This document shows, one piece after another, positions 35,652 through 47,013 of a DNA stretch of 64,000 nt (position 1 is the first letter of the stretch; each line of letters begins with the position of its first letter). Below the pieces are notes generated by a model. It was not told the DNA's origin and did not search any database. It saw only the letters and a program-made list of their open reading frames with translations. Origin of the DNA: Silurus meridionalis (taxonomy: Eukaryota; Chordata; Actinopteri; Siluriformes; Siluridae); the NCBI RefSeq assembly GCF_014805685.1, contig NC_060906.1:11021346-11085345 (forward strand), read 5' to 3'. The position numbers and the translations under genes were made by a program.

Positions 35652-36849
35652 CCTTATAGAGATGAGATAAGTGCAAGATGGTATTTTGTACCGTGGTCAG
35701 AAAGTCATCATTCCCAAATCACTACGTCCAGAGATGCTCAAACGCATACATTCAAGCCATATAGGAGGCGACGCATGTTATCGTCAGGCCCGTGACACAC
35801 TGTATTGGCCTAGTATGCAAGCAGAAATCAAAGACTTTGTGAGTAACTGTTCAACTTGCAATGAATTTGCACACAGCCAACAGAAGGAAACCATGCTATC
35901 TTACGACATCCCCAGCAGGCCATGGCAGATTGTCAGCATGGACTTATTCAGTCACAGACAAAAGGACTATCTTATAATTGTGGACCATTTCTCAGACTTT
36001 TGGGAGATTGAACTGCTTCCTGACCTATCTGCAGAGACAGTCATCAAGCGCTGCAAGGCTCAGTTCGCTCGACATGGTCAGCCAGATAGAGTTATCACAG
36101 ATAATGGCCCTCAGTATGGTGCTCTGTTTAAGCGCTTCGCCTCCAACTGGGAATTTGAGCATGTCACTTCTTCGCCAAGACATCCTAAATCAAATGGAAA
36201 GGCTGAGTCAGCCGTCAAGATTGCAAAAAACCTTCTGCGCAAAGCCATGCATGACAGAACTGACCCTTGGAAAGCAATACTTCATTGGAGAAACACCCCA
36301 ACTGAAAATATGGACAGTAGCCCTGCACAAAGGTTGATGTCGCGGTGACTGAAAACGTCTCTTCCAGTAACAAACAAGCTTCTGGAGCCATCTGTGGTCA
36401 CTGGGGTTGTTGAGAGGCTTCAACACCGAAAGCAGCAGGCAAAATCCTATTATGACAGGTCAGCTTGTGATCTGCCAGAACTAAACATTGGTGAGAAGAT
36501 ACGTATGAAGCCCCTTCCACAGAAAAACCCTGCACTCTGGAAGGTTGGCACCTGCCTTCAGAAAGTAGCACCACGATCTTATCTTGTTAATGTGGATGGA
36601 TCCATATAAAGACGAAACAGAGTGCACTTGAGAGTGGCAGAGTCAACCGCCACACAAGCATTGGACACAAGTGAACCCGAGATGCCTCTTATGCCGGAGA
36701 GTAGCGTTGCAGGAGCCCTTGCTGATTCATCTCTTGTGAAGCCCTTGCCACAGGCTTCACCTGACCTTGTCAAACTCTCACCATCAGATGGACACACGTA
36801 TACTAGGGCTGGCCGATTGTCCAAGCCACCTAAAAGGCTGGATATTTAA
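35652..36849 (+). pseudogene. gypsy integrase, duplicated copy, plus C-terminal tail
   Basis: The 35671-36348 frame repeats the zinc finger, the DDE core and extends past it (SAVKIAKNLLRKAMHDRTDP, then HWRNTPTENMDSSPAQRLMS), so this copy is better preserved than the first. The 36394-36609 frame has the C-terminal region (KQQAKSYYDRSACDLPEL; WKVGTCLQKVAPRSYLVNVD), resembling the GPY/F module that helps target integration. A final 36622-36849 frame is Pro/Ser-rich. After 36849 the polypurine tract and 3' LTR follow. Confidence 0.85.
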
Positions 36850-36993
36850 TATGTTATAAATGTTATTGTGGCAGTTTACTTAAAGCAAAGTAGGGCAGTT
36901 AGTAAAAAAAATATCTGCCCAAAGTCATATAGTATTTTGTTCTTATTTAGTGTAACAAAGGGGATTCCCTTTGTTCATATTTGTAAAGGGGGA

Positions 36994-37148
36994 TGTTACA
37001 GGATGTAATGGATCATGCGATCGACGGTCGATTGCTCATGCCTTGTTGTTGGTTTGGGGCGAGTTTGGGGTGTTCTGTTGTATATAAAAGTTGCTGAGTT
37101 ACACTCTCGTGTCTGCCTTTTATTAATGCTTATACTGCTGCATAAACA
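36994..37148 (+). repeat. 3' LTR (155 bp)
   Basis: Matches the 5' LTR, with a small insertion near gatcatgcgatcgacgg. Preceded by the polypurine tract at about 36984-36993. Confidence 0.9.
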
Positions 37149-37590
37149 CCTTCCTCACTACCATCACCGGAACCTTACACACTCTTAACTTTGAGCCCTG
37201 GCCGGGGTTTGAACCAGCAACCTCTTAATCCCGAGGCAAAGTTCTTCCAATTGAGCCACAGGATCTCCTGCAAGAACCTGATTTTTAGGACCTTTTATAA
37301 AACTTTTTAAACAATTTAAAGGATAGCTAAGGGGTAGGAATTGAACCGGGTGAGTCAGATAGCAGAGGCCACATTACTAACCACTACACTACCCGAGGAG
37401 TGGCAAACAAGGCTTTGCTTATTGGACTCTTGGTTTTTCTATAGTTAAGAGACCACTGTTTTCTCTTAGATCATGATGGTAAAGGGTCAAAACTTCTCCT
37501 TCCTGTACATTCTCTCAGTAACTCAAAGTCTAATAGAAGTGACTCAGGTACAAGAACCACATCTCCAACACCTGCACCACTTATATACCA
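37149..37590 (-). repeat. Cassette 1, right part, with two minus-strand tRNA-like modules
   Basis: This is the continuation of the sequence interrupted by the gypsy element. Read on the minus strand, 37193-37266 has A-box-like tggctcaattggaa and B-box ggttcaaacc, and 37332-37405 has B-box ggttcaattcc with an A-box-like region near 37380-37400. Both recur in cassette 2. The cassette ends where Tc1 sequence starts at about 37590. Confidence 0.65.
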
Positions 37591-37957
37591 TGATTCTTCT
37601 TCCTCCAAACACGTTTAGTGGAATTATGACCCAAAAGTTCTATTTTGGTCTCATCTGACCACATGACTTTCTCCCATGACTCCTCTGGATCATCCAAATG
37701 GTCATTGGCAAACTTAAGACGTGCCTGGACATGTGCTGGTTTAAGCAGGGGAACCTTCTGTGCCATGCACGATTTCAAACCATGACGTCTTAGTGTATTA
37801 CCAACAGTAACCTTGGAAACGGTGGTCCCAGCTCTTTTCAGGTCATTGACCAGCTCCTCCCGTGTAGTTATGGGCTGATTTCTCACCTTCCTTAGGATCA
37901 TTGAGACCCCACGAAGTGAGATCTTGCATGGAGCCCCAGTCCGAGGGAGATTGACAG
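37590..37957 (-). pseudogene. Tc1 transposase, middle part
   Basis: The frame reads (minus strand) [20 protein letters not shown], then [36 protein letters not shown] and [20 protein letters not shown]. This is the end of the paired-like DNA-binding domain and the start of the DDE catalytic domain, with the first catalytic Asp in MWSDE. The rest of the catalytic domain is missing, because cassette 1 abuts at about 37590. The N-terminal part continues at 43074-43228, separated by the hAT insertion. Confidence 0.85.
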
Positions 37958-38161
37958 CAGAGGTGGCAAAAGTACACACATCCTTTACTTAAGTAGAAGT
38001 ACAGATACTCATGTTTTAAAATACTTGGGTAAAAGTTGAAGTACTGATTATACTTTTTTACTCAAGTGAAAGTAAAGAAGTCTTGGCTCTGAAATGTACT
38101 TAAGTAAAAAGTAGTTATTACTTCTACCTGTTTTAGCTGTTAACTGGACCTTACATCATAT

Positions 38162-38162
<1 letters not shown>

Positions 38163-38214
<52 letters not shown>

Positions 38215-38259
38215 GGATAGATGGATGGATGGATGGATGGATGGATGGATGGATGGATG

Positions 38260-38310
<51 letters not shown>

Positions 38311-38312
38311 GT
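38163..38312. repeat. (GATA)n(GGAT)n(GATA)n microsatellite
   Basis: Tetranucleotide tract at the position of the GACA/GATA tract in the hybrid hAT. The GGAT block interrupts it at about 38213-38260. Confidence 0.96.
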
Positions 38313-38313
38313 G

Positions 38314-38826
38314 ATAGCCTAGTGGGTTAATGTCAGGGTCCCCACAAGGATGAGTTTGAGAGTTTGATTCCTGGTCGAGCTGGTGGTTGCTGTGTTGGTA
38401 AATAAAACTTCTGGACCTTGTCCACTCTGAAAACATTTCAATTCTGTGTTGGATTAATTTCTTGACTTCCTGGTCTTTAATAAAAGATAACTCCACCAAA
38501 AAAAAAAGCACTTCTGTGGTAGCTCAGTGGGTTAAGGCTTGTGCCTGAACATGGTCCTTAATATAGTCCACGCTGGTGATAAGGATTCAAAGCCAGTCCT
38601 ACATGCCTTCTTTCTTACTGCGCTGGCATGAAACAAAGTATGAACCCTCCAAAAAGCACATGCTTTTCAGCAGTGGTCGGTCAGTGGTTTAAGGCTTGTG
38701 CCTCATCTAAACATGCTTCCCAGTCTGATCTCTTCCATGGTTCAGTGGGTTAAGGCTAGTACCTCATTCATGGTGAGAATCAGGGTTTGAATCCTGCTTT
38801 CTGCCTGCTAGTTGCGATGTAGGTTA
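38314..38826 (+). repeat. tRNA-like modules, cassette 2, first part
   Basis: Modules have A-box-like agcctagtgggttaatg (38317), ggtagctcagtgggttaagg (~38518) and tggttcagtgggttaagg (~38737). B-box-like sequences are agtttgattcctgg (~38369), ggattcaaagcc (~38581) and ggtttgaatcc (38783-38793). The middle one resembles the head of common fish tRNA-derived SINEs. Confidence 0.65.
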
Positions 38827-39385
38827 ACACTCGACGCACACTCATTACTCATCTCAGCCCATTCCACCATCCTTTATTAATTATTATTTATACTCTACCG
38901 TACTACACTGTTTACATGCTGTTTTTTGCACCATTGACTCTATTATACTGTTTATATGCTGTTTTTTGCACCTTTACTGTTTCTTATTACACTATACTGT
39001 TATTATACTATACTGTTTACATGCTGTCTTTTGCACCTCTTGACTGCTGCTGTTTTTTGCACTACATTGTGTCTGTTTATATTCAGTCTCGGGTATAGTT
39101 TTTACAGTTCTCATCATACAGTACTGTATATTCAAAATATACAGTAGGTTTACTAGTTGGCGCTATCTCAGGTTTTGTGTCTTGTCTTGTGTTGCACTGT
39201 CTGTCTGTATTGTATTTTGTCTGCACTGTTTGCACTAGGTTGCACTCGATGCACTTTATGTAGCTTGCTGTTGTTTAGTGTAGCACCAGGGTTCCGGAAA
39301 AACTTTGTCTCGTTTTTACTGTGTACTGTGTACTACTGTGTATAGTAGAAATGACAATAAAAGCCTCTTGACTTGACTTGACTTG
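38827..39385 (+). mobile_element. LINE 3' tail with (ACTTG)n, flanked by 57-bp direct repeats
   Basis: Non-coding 3' end of the LINE seen at 26438-27497, sharing atttatactc, caggttttgtgtcttgtc, gacaataaaagcctcttg and the ACTTG tail. The flanks 38770-38826 and 39386-39442 are 57-bp direct repeats with three mismatches, which would be an unusually long TSD. Confidence 0.8.
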
Positions 39386-40540
39386 ATGGTGAAGATCAGG
39401 GTTTGAATCCTGCTTTCTGTCTGCTAGTTGCGATGTAGGTTATGTTCCTGCTTCCTAAATCTTTCTTTAGCTTTATATTCTTGTGTTGATGGTTTAAAGG
39501 TAGATAGACCTGCTCTAAACAACCTTCCCGGCCTGTCTTCCCTGATGGTTCATTGGGTTAAATCAGCTGTCTTGCTTTTGGTGGGGTTTAGGGTTCGAAT
39601 CCTGCTTTCTGCCTGCCAGTCATGATCAGGATTCACTCCCTACAGCTTTCTTTAGCGATATTATTTTTGTTTTTAATGGGTTGAAAAGAAAGATAGACCT
39701 GCTCTAAACAAGCTTCCTAGCCTGTCCTCACCGATGGTTCAATGGGTTAACGTTGGTATCTCGCTGGTGGTGGGGATCATGGTTCGAATCCTGCTTTCTT
39801 CCTGCTATTTACAATGTGGGTTCGACTTGTGCTACTTACATCTGTATTCGCTTCCTACATCTGTCTTTACTGTTAAATTCTTGTGTTGATGGTTTGAAAA
39901 GAAAGTTAGACCTGCTCTAATCAAGCTTCCCATCCATTTTTTTTCTGGTGGCTTAATGGGTTAAGGCTGGTACTTTGCTAATGTTGGTGGTCAGGGTTAA
40001 AACCTGGCTTTCTGTTTGCTAATCATGAGGTAGGTTAAATTCCTGATCCCTACATCTTCATATTCTTGTTTTGATGGGTTAAAAAGAAAGATAGACCTGC
40101 TCTAAACAAGCTTTCCAGCTTGTCCTTCCTGATGGTTCAGTGTGTTAATGCTGGTCCCTTGCTAATGGTGTGAATCAGGGTTCGAATCCTGCTTTGTCCC
40201 TGCTAGTCACGATATGGGTTTGCTTCCTCCATCTGTCTTTAGCATTATATTCTTGTGTTGATGGTTTGAAAGAAAAGATAGACCTGCTCTAAACAATCAT
40301 CACAGCCGGTCCTTCCTGATGGTTCAGTGGGTTAAGCGTGGCATTTCGCTGTTGATGGGGTTTGGGGTTTAGGGTTCGAATCCTGCTTTCTGTGTTTCTG
40401 TCTGGTCTAAATTTCTTGCTTTGAAGCATGAAACAAAGGATAAACCCCCCAAAAAAAAGAAGGTGCGATGTGGGACTTGATGGCTTTGTGGTAAAAGCCT
40501 TGCCTCTGACCTCAGAGGTTGCTGGTTCAAATCTGGCTTG
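39386..40540 (+). repeat. tRNA-like modules, cassette 2, second part
   Basis: Colinear with cassette 1 but with an extra module. A-boxes lie near 39545, 39734, 39949, 40133 and 40320 (spacing ~184-215). B-boxes ggttcgaatcc lie at 39592-39602, 39781-39791, 40180-40190 and 40373-40383, with a degenerate ggttaaaacc near 39995. The last module (about 40470-40540) has ggtaaaagccttgcctctg and B-box ggttcaaatct. Shared spacer tagacctgctctaaacaa. Confidence 0.75.
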
Positions 40541-41836
40541 TCCCCACACTGGGTAAGCTGTGTGGAATGTAGTGTGTAATGAGCAATAGAATGGTTGACT
40601 GTGAACAAAGGCTGTGAAGACCTGCTGCTTCACAGCCTCAGAAAAAGTGAGGGTGATAGGTTTTTGGCAGAATTTTTCCCTATATATGCAAAACTAAGTC
40701 GATACGTTTTTGGACGTTTTTTCTTCATAACCCCCTGCTTTCAGCATCTCAGACACTGGGGGGGCAGATGCCCGGATATTACCCCCCTGCTTCAGGATAC
40801 ACCCTCCGAAACCATCCACACCCAACCTTCCACGCAGCCATTCCTGACACCTTCCTCACTATGGTCACAGGAACCTTCCACACTTTTAACTTTGAGCCCT
40901 GGCCGGGGTTTGAACCGGCAACCTCCCTACCCAGAGGTAAAGCTCTTCCAATTGAGCCACAGGATCTCTTACAAGAACCTGATTTTTAGGACCTTTTTTA
41001 GGTTCTTTTTTAAAACTTTTTAAACAATTTAAAGGAAAGCTAAGAGGTAGGAATTGAACCGGGTGAGTCAGATAGCAGTGACCACGTCACTGACCATTAC
41101 ACCAACACAGGAGAGGCAAACAAGCCTTTGCTTATTGGACTCTTGGCTTTTCTATGGTTAGGAGAACCCCTGTTTTCTCTTAGATCATGATGGTAGAGGG
41201 TCAAAACTCCTTCCTGTACATTCTCTCAGTAACCGGAAGTCTATGAGAAGGGACTCAGGTACAAGAACCACATCTCCAACACCTGCACCACTGATATACC
41301 ATGATTTACCAGCAAACAATTTTAATGATCATTGTTCTGTTTTTAAAAACTTCTTATAATGTTCAATATGAAACTAGAGGTAAGATCAAACCAAGGAAGT
41401 CTTTCATCATAGATCGCTAATGGCATTACTTCAAAACTCAAAACTTTGTTAGACATGTAAGTAAGCAGGAAAGACAGAGACAAAGACAAAGAGACACAGA
41501 CACAGCTTTAGAAAGAGTGAGAAACAAATAGAGAGACAGCAAGAGAGAGACATATACAGTGAGACAGAGACATTTACTAAAAGAGACACAGAGACAATTA
41601 GATAATAGAAAATAGAGAGACAAAAATAGCGAGATATAGCCACTTCCTGTTGGAAGTGTTTATCCCGAGCGACTCTTAATGATCTCATTTACTAAATGAG
41701 CAGTAGTGAGTTAAGGGCTTGCTCAGGTGCCCAAAACTGGCAGCTTGGAGGTGTTAAACATGTATCATATGTACAGCATGTGATATTCATGTAAGCATAT
41801 GTACAGTGATTAAATATAAAGGCTATATCAGTGCAG
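40541..41836 (-). repeat. Cassette 2, right part, with two minus-strand tRNA-like modules
   Basis: The minus-strand module at 40893-40968 has B-box ggttcaaacc and A-box tggctcaattggaa. The one at 41043-41118 has B-box ggttcaattcc and A-box-like tggtgtaatggtcagtg. The G-rich hairpin of cassette 1 recurs near 40757-40790 with changes. From 41302 the sequence no longer matches cassette 1. A purine-rich GAGACA tract runs at about 41455-41645. The cassette ends at a candidate TSD AGATGTG (41837-41843, matching 38307-38313). Confidence 0.6.
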
Positions 41837-42398
41837 AGATGTGTGGACATCATTAAGAGCCTTTGCTATGTTTCCATACGAACAGTTAATGAGGTGATAC
41901 CGGAGAGACTGCACCGCTTCAAGTCAAGTCAGGAAGCTTATATATAGAAAATTATAGACATTTTACAGATTTGAATGATGTATTGTTTTTATCTGTACGA
42001 TCAATAAAGACAGTATTTTAAGTTTGTGTTGCCATTATGAGAAAAACCCCACAAAACGCCACCTAGAGGGTTAATTGTGTGAATTGTGTGTGATTTGGTG
42101 TTTCATTTGAGACTTGGCGCATAAATAAAACAGAAGTTTACTGATTAAAAATATGTTTATCTGGAGTTTATTTATTTATTTTATATCTAAGTAAAGAAAG
42201 GACATCGTGGATAAATGTATTTTTTGCCAAAGGTTTTAATTTCGCCTCTTTTTTTATTTAGTTATTTATTTATGTATTTAAATTTTTTATAAAAATGGTG
42301 AAACAGAAATGCGCGGTGAATTGATGCGCGTTAATAAAATTTTGTGGCGTTTACAATCATTTTAATTTTGACAGCCAAATATACATATACATACATAC

Positions 42399-42593
<195 letters not shown>

Positions 42594-43066
42594 CAAAACA
42601 AATAAAAATGTTGTTACCTAATGAATGTGTGCAGGCTGAAGATTCACATATAGAACACAAGCAGAGAAAAGATAATGATGATCAGGAATGTGTCTGATCT
42701 CAGTCATGTTTCCATCACTAACTCCCTCTGTCTCATCCACATTAATCCTAAACTTTCCACTGCCTTCTGCCTGCTGATTCTTGGATTGAAAAGACACGCA
42801 GTAACAGGAAATCAGTTGTTCGGCTGAAATCGGTAGCGCAGTGAAAATAAAAAAAAAATATTTCACCAAATCAATGGATTAAAACTAAAGTAACGAGTCT
42901 GTTTTGAAAATGTAAGAAGTAGAAAGTACAGATATTTGTGTAAAAATGTAATGAGTAAAAGTAAAAAGTTGTCTGAAAAATAAATAGTGGAGTAAAGTAC
43001 TGACACCGAAAAAATCTACTTAAGTACAGTAACGAAGTATTTGTACTTCGTTACTTCCCACCTCTG

Positions 43067-43512
43067 ATTGACAGTCATGTTTAGCTTCTTCCATTTTCTA
43101 ATGATTGCTCCAACAGTGGACCTTTTTTTTCAAAGCTGCTTGGCAATTTCCCCGTAGCCCTTTCCAGCCTTGTGGAGGTGTACAATTTTGTCTCTAGTGT
43201 CTTTGGACAGCTCTTTGGTCTTGGCCATGTTAGTAGTTGGATTGGTACTGATTGTATGGGGTGGACAGGTGTCTTTATGCAGCTAACCACCTCAAACAGG
43301 TGCATCTAATTTAGGATAATGAACGTAGTGGAGGTGGACATTTTAAAGGCAGACTAACAGGTCATATATTGTGATTTCTGGATTTTTTTTTTTTAGATTA
43401 TTTCTCTCACAGTGGACATGCACCTACGATGACAATTTCAGACCCCTCCATGATTTCTAAGTGGGAGAACTTGCAAAATAGCAGGGTGTTTAAATACTTA
43501 TTTTCCTCACTG
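43067..43512 (-). mobile_element. Tc1 element, transposase N-terminal end and TIR
   Basis: On the minus strand, ATG at 43228-43226 opens [14 protein letters not shown], the start of the Tc1 helix-turn-helix domain, and runs to the hAT TSD at 43067. The left-end TIR, CAGTGAGGAAAATAAGTATT on the minus strand, ends at 43512 next to the TA target (43513-43514). This matches the N-terminal portion missing from 37590-37957. Confidence 0.85.
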
Positions 43513-43514
43513 TA

Positions 43515-44052
43515 TATTAATACAAAACGAATTAAAAATCATGTTACCTAATGAATGTATCCAGACTGAAGATCCACATATAGAACACAAGCAGAGAAAA
43601 GATGATGATGATCAGGAATGTGTCTGTTCTCAGTCATGTTTACATCACTGACTTCCTCTGTCTCATCCACAATAACCCCAAATTTCTTACTGCCTTCTGC
43701 CTGCTGAATCTTATTTCCATAAACTAGTCTACATCTGTAGTGAGTGAGAGTCAGGACTTTATACACCAGTGGATTGAAAAAGATGCGCAGTAACAGGAAA
43801 TCAGTTGTTCGGCTGAAATCGGTAGCGCAGTGAAAATAAAAAATATTTCACCAAATCAATGGATTAAAACTAAAGTAACGAGCGGTTTTGAAAATGTAAG
43901 AAGTAAAAAGTACAGATATTTGTGTAAAAATGTAATGAGTAAAAGTAAAAGGTTGCGTGAAAAATAAATAGTGGAGTAAAGTACTGATACCAAAAAAATC
44001 TACTTAAGTACAGTAATGAAGTATTTGTACTCCGTTATACTTCCCACCTCTG
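43515..44052. mobile_element. Right part of the outer hAT
   Basis: Sequence after the Tc1 TA target (tattaatacaaaac...) is the same hAT body seen at about 28238-28716 and ends cttcccacctctg at 44052 before TSD CAACCATG. Confidence 0.8.
43548..43812 (-). other. Conserved ORF segment in hAT body (possible captured exon), copy 3
   Basis: Read on the minus strand, a T-rich stretch ends in an acceptor-like gatttcag. The open frame follows: LLLRIFFNPLVYKVLTLTHY, then KIQQAEGSKKFGVIVDETEE, then CVLYVDLQSGYIH and TAG. A near-duplicate sits at 46215-46480. Homology to a host gene is not established. Confidence 0.35.
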
Positions 44053-44060
44053 CAACCATG

Positions 44061-44340
44061 TCAGAATGATCCACCACACAAATAACCTCTGCTCCAGAGG
44101 TGGTCTTGTGTTGGTCCATATCCACTAATAAATAGAATAGACAGAAAGCTGACAACAGATGGGCATCAACCGTATGTCTATAAAGTACACTGGTATGGAT
44201 ATTGAACCTAGTTTATGTACAAAGTTAGCTCGTAAAAAAACATGACTATGACCATAATGACCCTGCTTCATGCTTAAGTGTAACAAAGAAACCTATACAC
44301 TGTATAACGAAAATTTGTAGAGTCCTGAACAAGTCATTTA
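44061..44340. other. Flank of the outer hAT, nothing recognisable
   Basis: Unique-looking sequence after the TSD (tcagaatgatccaccacac...). Repeated at 46730-47000 in the second duplication unit. Confidence 0.5.
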
Positions 44341-44344
44341 AAAA

Positions 44345-44898
44345 TCTTCTTTTTCTTTTGGCTGCTTCTGTTAAGGGTCACCACAGCAGATCATCTGTCT
44401 CCATACTACCTGCATGTCTTCCCTCACCACATCCATAAACCTCCTCCTTGGCCTTCCTCTTTTTCTCCTTCCTGGAGGCTCCATCCTCAGCATTCTTGTT
44501 CCGATATACCCCATACATACAATGATATATTCTATGATATTTTAACTTCTCTAACACACTTTCTATTACTTTGCACTGTTGACCCCAGGTACATAAACTC
44601 ATCCAACTTCTCCACTTCTTCTCCTGCATCTGCCCCACTCCACTGCCCTCCTTCTCATTCACACACATGTACTCTGTCTTACTCCTACTGACTGTCATTC
44701 CCCTTCTCTCCAGCGCATACCTCCACCTCTCCAGGCTCTTCTCCACTTGCTCACTACTCTCATCACAAATCACAATATCATCTGCAAACATCATAGTCCA
44801 CAGAGACTCCTGTGTGACCTCGTCCGTCAACGTGTACATCACCAGTGCAAACAGGAACGGGCTCAGAGCTGACCCTTAATGCAGTCCACACCATCCAC
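44345..44898 (-). mobile_element. RTE LINE 3' fragment, minus strand
   Basis: The minus-strand frame contains TMMFADDIVICDESSEQVEK (the RT catalytic FADD box), then WRYALERRGMTVSRSKTEYM, then degenerate C-terminal sequence. It is cut off at 44898 by the duplication junction, whereas the second copy (from 47014) continues. Confidence 0.85.
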
Positions 44899-45071
44899 TT
44901 TTTGCCAAAGGTTTTAATTTCGCCTCTTTTTTATTTAGTTATTTATTTATGTATTTAAATTTTTATAAAATGGTGAAACAGAAATGCGCGGTGAATTGAT
45001 GCGTTAATAAAATTTTGTATGCTTTACAATCATTTTAATTTTGACAGCCAAATATACATATACATACATAC

Positions 45072-45266
<195 letters not shown>

Positions 45267-45738
45267 CAAAACAAATAAAAAATGTTGTTACCTAATGAAT
45301 GTGTGCAGGCTGAAGATTCACATATAGAACACAAGCAGAGAAAAGATAATGATGATCAGGAATGTGTCTGATCTCAGTCATGTTTCCATCACTAACTCCC
45401 TCTGTCTCATCCACATTAATCCTAAACTTTCCACTGCCTTCTGCCTGCTGATTCTTGGATTGAAAAAGACACGCAGTAACAGGAAATCGGTTGTTCGGCT
45501 AAAATCGGCGCGCAGTGAAAATAAAAAAAAAATATTTCACCAAATCAATGGATTAAAACTAAAGTAACGAGTCTGTTTTGAAAATGTAAGAAGTAGAAAG
45601 TACAGATATTTGTGTAAAAATGTAATGAGTAAAAGTAAAAGTTGTCTGAAAAATAAATAGTGGAGTAAAGTACTGACACGAAAAATCTACTTAAGTACAG
45701 TAACGAAGTATTTGTACTCGTTATACTTCCCACCTCTG

Positions 45739-46184
45739 ATTGACAGTCATGTTTAGCTTCTTCCATTTTCTAATGATTGCTCCAACAGTGGACCTTTTTT
45801 TTCAAAGCTGCTTGGCAATTTCCCCGTAGCCCTTTCCAGCCTTGTGGAGGTGTACAATTTTGTCTCTAGTGTCTTTGGACAGCTCTTTGGTCTTGGCCAT
45901 GTTAGTAGTTGGATTGGTACTGATTGTATGGGGTGGACAGGTGTCTTTATGCAGCTAACCACCTCAAACAGGTGCATCTAATTTAGGATAATGAACGTAG
46001 TGGAGGTGGACATTTTAAAGGCAGACTAACAGGTCATATATTGTGATTTCTGGATTTTTTTTTAGATTATTTCTCTCACAGTGGACATGCACCTCGATGA
46101 CAATTTCAGACCCTCCATGATTTCTAAGTGGGAGAACTTGCAAAATAGCAGGGTGTTTAAATACTTATTTTCCTCACTGTATAT
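45739..46184 (-). mobile_element. Tc1 transposase N-terminal end and TIR, duplicate
   Basis: Copy of 43067-43512. Start codon (minus) at 45900-45898. TIR next to ttttcctcactg near 46180. Confidence 0.85.
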
Positions 46185-47013
46185 TAATACAAAACGAATT
46201 AAAAATCATGTTACCTAATGAATGTATCCAGACTGAAGATCCACATATAGAACACAAGCAGAGAAAAGATGATGATGATCAGGAATGTGTCTGTTCTCAG
46301 TCATGTTTACATCACTGACTTCCTCTGTCTCATCCACAATAACCCCAAATTTCTTACTGCCTTCTGCCTGCTGAATCTTATTTCCATAAACTAGTCTACA
46401 TCTGTAGTGAGTGAGAGTCAGGACTTTATACACCAGTGGATTGAAAAAGATGCGCAGTAACAGGAAATCAGTTGTTCGGCTGAAATCGGCGCGCAGTGAA
46501 AATAAAAAAAATATTTCACCAAATCAATGGATTAAAACTAAAGTAACGAGCCGGTTTTGAAAATGTAAGAAGTAAAAAGTACAGATATTTGTGTAAAAAT
46601 GTAATGAGTAAAAGTAAAAGGTTGCGTGAAAAATAAATAGTGGAGTAAAGTACTGATACCAAAAAAATCTACTTAAGTACAGTAATGAAGTATTTGTACT
46701 CCGTTATACTTCCCACCTCTGCAACCATGTCAGAATGATCCACCACACAAATAACCTCTGCTCCAGAGGTGGTCTTGTGTTGGTCCATATCCACTAATAA
46801 ATAGAATAGACAGAAAGCTGACAACAGATGGGCATCAACCGTATGTCTATAAAGTACACTGGTATGGATATTGAACCTAGTTTATGTACAAAGTTAGCTC
46901 GTAAAAAAACATGACTATGACCATAATGACCCTGCTTCATGCTTAAGTGTAACAAAGAAACCTATACACTGTATAACGAAAATTTGTAGAGTCCTGAACA
47001 AGTCATTTAAAAT

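Larger units (their letters stand above)
30001..37148 (+). mobile_element. Ty3/gypsy LTR retrotransposon with internal tandem duplications
   Basis: LTRs at 30001-30150 and 36994-37148 start TGTTACAGG and end ATAAACA, flanked by a perfect 5-bp TSD CCTTC (29996-30000 and 37149-37153). A tRNA-Leu-like primer-binding site TGGTGTCAG follows the 5' LTR, and the polypurine tract taaaggggga precedes the 3' LTR. The domain order is gag, zinc knuckles, protease, RT, RNase H, integrase, which is gypsy order. Two internal duplications (30026-31631/31632-33229 and 34707-35651/35652-36603) and many frameshifts make it defective as written. Confidence 0.92.

Noticed and set aside
28717..40540. Possible functional tRNA genes in the tRNA-like arrays
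   Set aside because: The B-boxes are excellent, but acceptor and anticodon stems do not pair convincingly in any module I examined, so I describe them as tRNA-like repeats.
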